IMG/VR virus record: IMGVR_UViG_3300033149_006567
Coordinates: 1 to 64,000 of that record
DNA length: 64,000 bases
Reading direction: 5' to 3' (one strand)
Source of the DNA: a virus
The position numbers and the translations under genes are program-made. Below are positions 63,256 to 64,000 of the stretch, one piece after another. Every line of letters begins with the position of its first letter. The stretch's first letter is position 1. A model generated the notes under the pieces. The model searched no databases and was not told the DNA's origin. It was given only the letters and a program-made list of their open reading frames with translations.

Positions 63256-64000
63256 GTTTTTCAAAAAGAAAGCCCGTAGAGTCTGCGGTGGCTCGAGCTT
63301 TTTCGACTTTAGGACATGAGGTCATTTTTAAAAGAAGCAAGGCTGATTTTGAGAGTTTTGTTCGGAACAATAACCTAGACATTCTTTTTCTGTCTTCTAG
63401 CGCCCCCGTTCCTTCCCCCAAGATTGTCCAAAAATTACAGAATAATTGTCGAGTTATCTACTGGGAGAGAAGGGCTCCTCCAAAAGGAATAGACAATAAT
63501 CGCTATCGATTTAGGAACTATTTTACCATTTATAATGACGGGAGTGGGCGGTATCTTCCTTGCGCAGCGGAAGATCACCTATTTCTTAAGGAGGACGAAA
63601 GGTACGGGGTTTCGCTGGTGGCAAAAGATGTTTTCAAAAAGCCACGGAAGAGACAGCATGAGAAAAGAGTCCGATTGCAGAAGATGATATTCAAAGACGC
63701 ATCGAATAGGTTTACGATGTACGGGGATATTCCCGAGAAAAGATACGATGATCGTTTTGAAATAATGGCGAATTCTGTTTGTTCTATCGGGATTTGGAAT
63801 GCTGACAAAGCGGTTCCTCTTCGATATTTTGAGATAATTTCAACTTCTACGCCATTGATAACCTACCCCTATGAGACATTCAGGAGTCTGTTTGTTCCGG
63901 GGGAGCATTACGTGGAGACAGAGTCTCTTTCCCTGACCCTAGATGCCTTATCTGGAGATAAAGAACGTTTTGAGGCGATAGGTCGAGCGGGTTATGAACA
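63246..64000 (+). CDS. CgeB-like glycosyltransferase (partial, runs off window)
   Basis: An open frame of 251 codons from GTG 63246, overlapping the previous gene by 10 nt, with no stop before the window end. It begins MRVGFSKRKPVESAV. The last part (PLRYFEIISTSTPLITYPYE, then LFVPGEHYVETESL and AIGRAGYE) matches the C-terminal donor-binding region of CgeB-type glycosyltransferases. No ATG is available near the start. It carries an exact CCTAGATGCC (63938-63947). Confidence 0.7.
   Translation, partial: MRVGFSKRKPVESAVARAFSTLGHEVIFKRSKADFESFVRNNNLDILFLSSSAPVPSPKIVQKLQNNCRVIYWERRAPPKGIDNNRYRFRNYFTIYNDGSGRYLPCAAEDHLFLKEDERYGVSLVAKDVFKKPRKRQHEKRVRLQKMIFKDASNRFTMYGDIPEKRYDDRFEIMANSVCSIGIWNADKAVPLRYFEIISTSTPLITYPYETFRSLFVPGEHYVETESLSLTLDALSGDKERFEAIGRAGYE

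Larger units (their letters stand above)
3816..63947 (+). repeat. Dispersed strand-specific motif CCTAGA(T/G)GCC, 14 exact copies
   Basis: CCTAGATGCC occurs at 20685, 28594, 32520, 34935, 40027, 44110, 48100, 53858 and 63938. CCTAGAGGCC occurs at 3816, 17576, 30356, 41989 and 59480. Near copies sharing CCTAGA(T/G/A)G lie at 10404, 14980, 17231, 23718, 30813, 37107, 38136, 39614, 40996, 45821, 55635, 58157 and 62330. CCTAGAAGAA is at 11737 and CCTAGTGGCC at 18446. No copy of the reverse complement was seen. Within genes it reads in one frame, C-CTA-GA(T/G)-GCC (Leu-Asp/Glu-Ala). A further C or T usually precedes it. Function unknown. Confidence 0.8.

Overview
The window is one contiguous stretch of a large tailed double-stranded DNA phage (or prophage) with a contractile, myovirus-type tail. 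Every gene I can support lies on the + strand and genes are packed with overlaps of 1 to about 77 nt. The longest gaps (7466-7520, 8181-8258, 9854-9914, 50094-50188) hold promoters, a terminator and leader sequence, and no gap exceeds 100 nt. Shine-Dalgarno sequences (AGGAGG-like) are common, the genetic code is standard, and GTG/TTG starts are frequent. No terminase, capsid, polymerase, integrase, tRNA or CRISPR array is visible, so the genome must be much larger than this window. The host cannot be named from the sequence.

Layout. 1-3258: the tail of an upstream gene, a tiny ORF and an AT-rich LamG/leucine-rich-repeat adhesin that looks recently acquired. 3286-5524: neck/head-tail connector genes. 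5540-9853: tail sheath, tail tube with its own promoter and terminator, and two tube-like relatives. 9915-11325: two putative tape-measure chaperones from another promoter. 11322-11498: a C-terminal remnant of an IS605-type TnpB. 11501-19760: two giant proteins in the tape-measure position. 19753-30647: baseplate (hub fused to an M23 peptidase, OB-fold and spike-like proteins, gp25-like, gpJ-like and further wedge proteins). 30655-50093: a long run of baseplate-periphery, fibre and adhesin proteins with beta-propeller, Ig/FN3, discoidin-like and glycine-repeat modules.

50126-64000 is an accessory block opened by a third promoter. It holds a small protein, an actin-fold ATPase, a GT9 glycosyltransferase, two GT4-type glycosyltransferases (one split by a 379-residue homing-endonuclease intein), a Gfo/Idh/MocA oxidoreductase, a short nucleotide-sugar dehydrogenase-like protein, four sulfotransferase-like proteins, two GT2-like enzymes and two more glycosyltransferase-like genes, the last cut by the window end. 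The simplest reading is a phage-encoded pathway that builds a complex, probably sulfated, glycan on the virion or the infected cell; the target is unknown.

The most unexplained signal is a strand-specific 10-bp word, CCTAGATGCC or CCTAGAGGCC. I count 14 exact copies (about 0.1 expected by chance), plus about 15 near copies, none on the opposite strand. Inside genes it is almost always in the frame Leu-Asp/Glu-Ala; one copy straddles a start codon.
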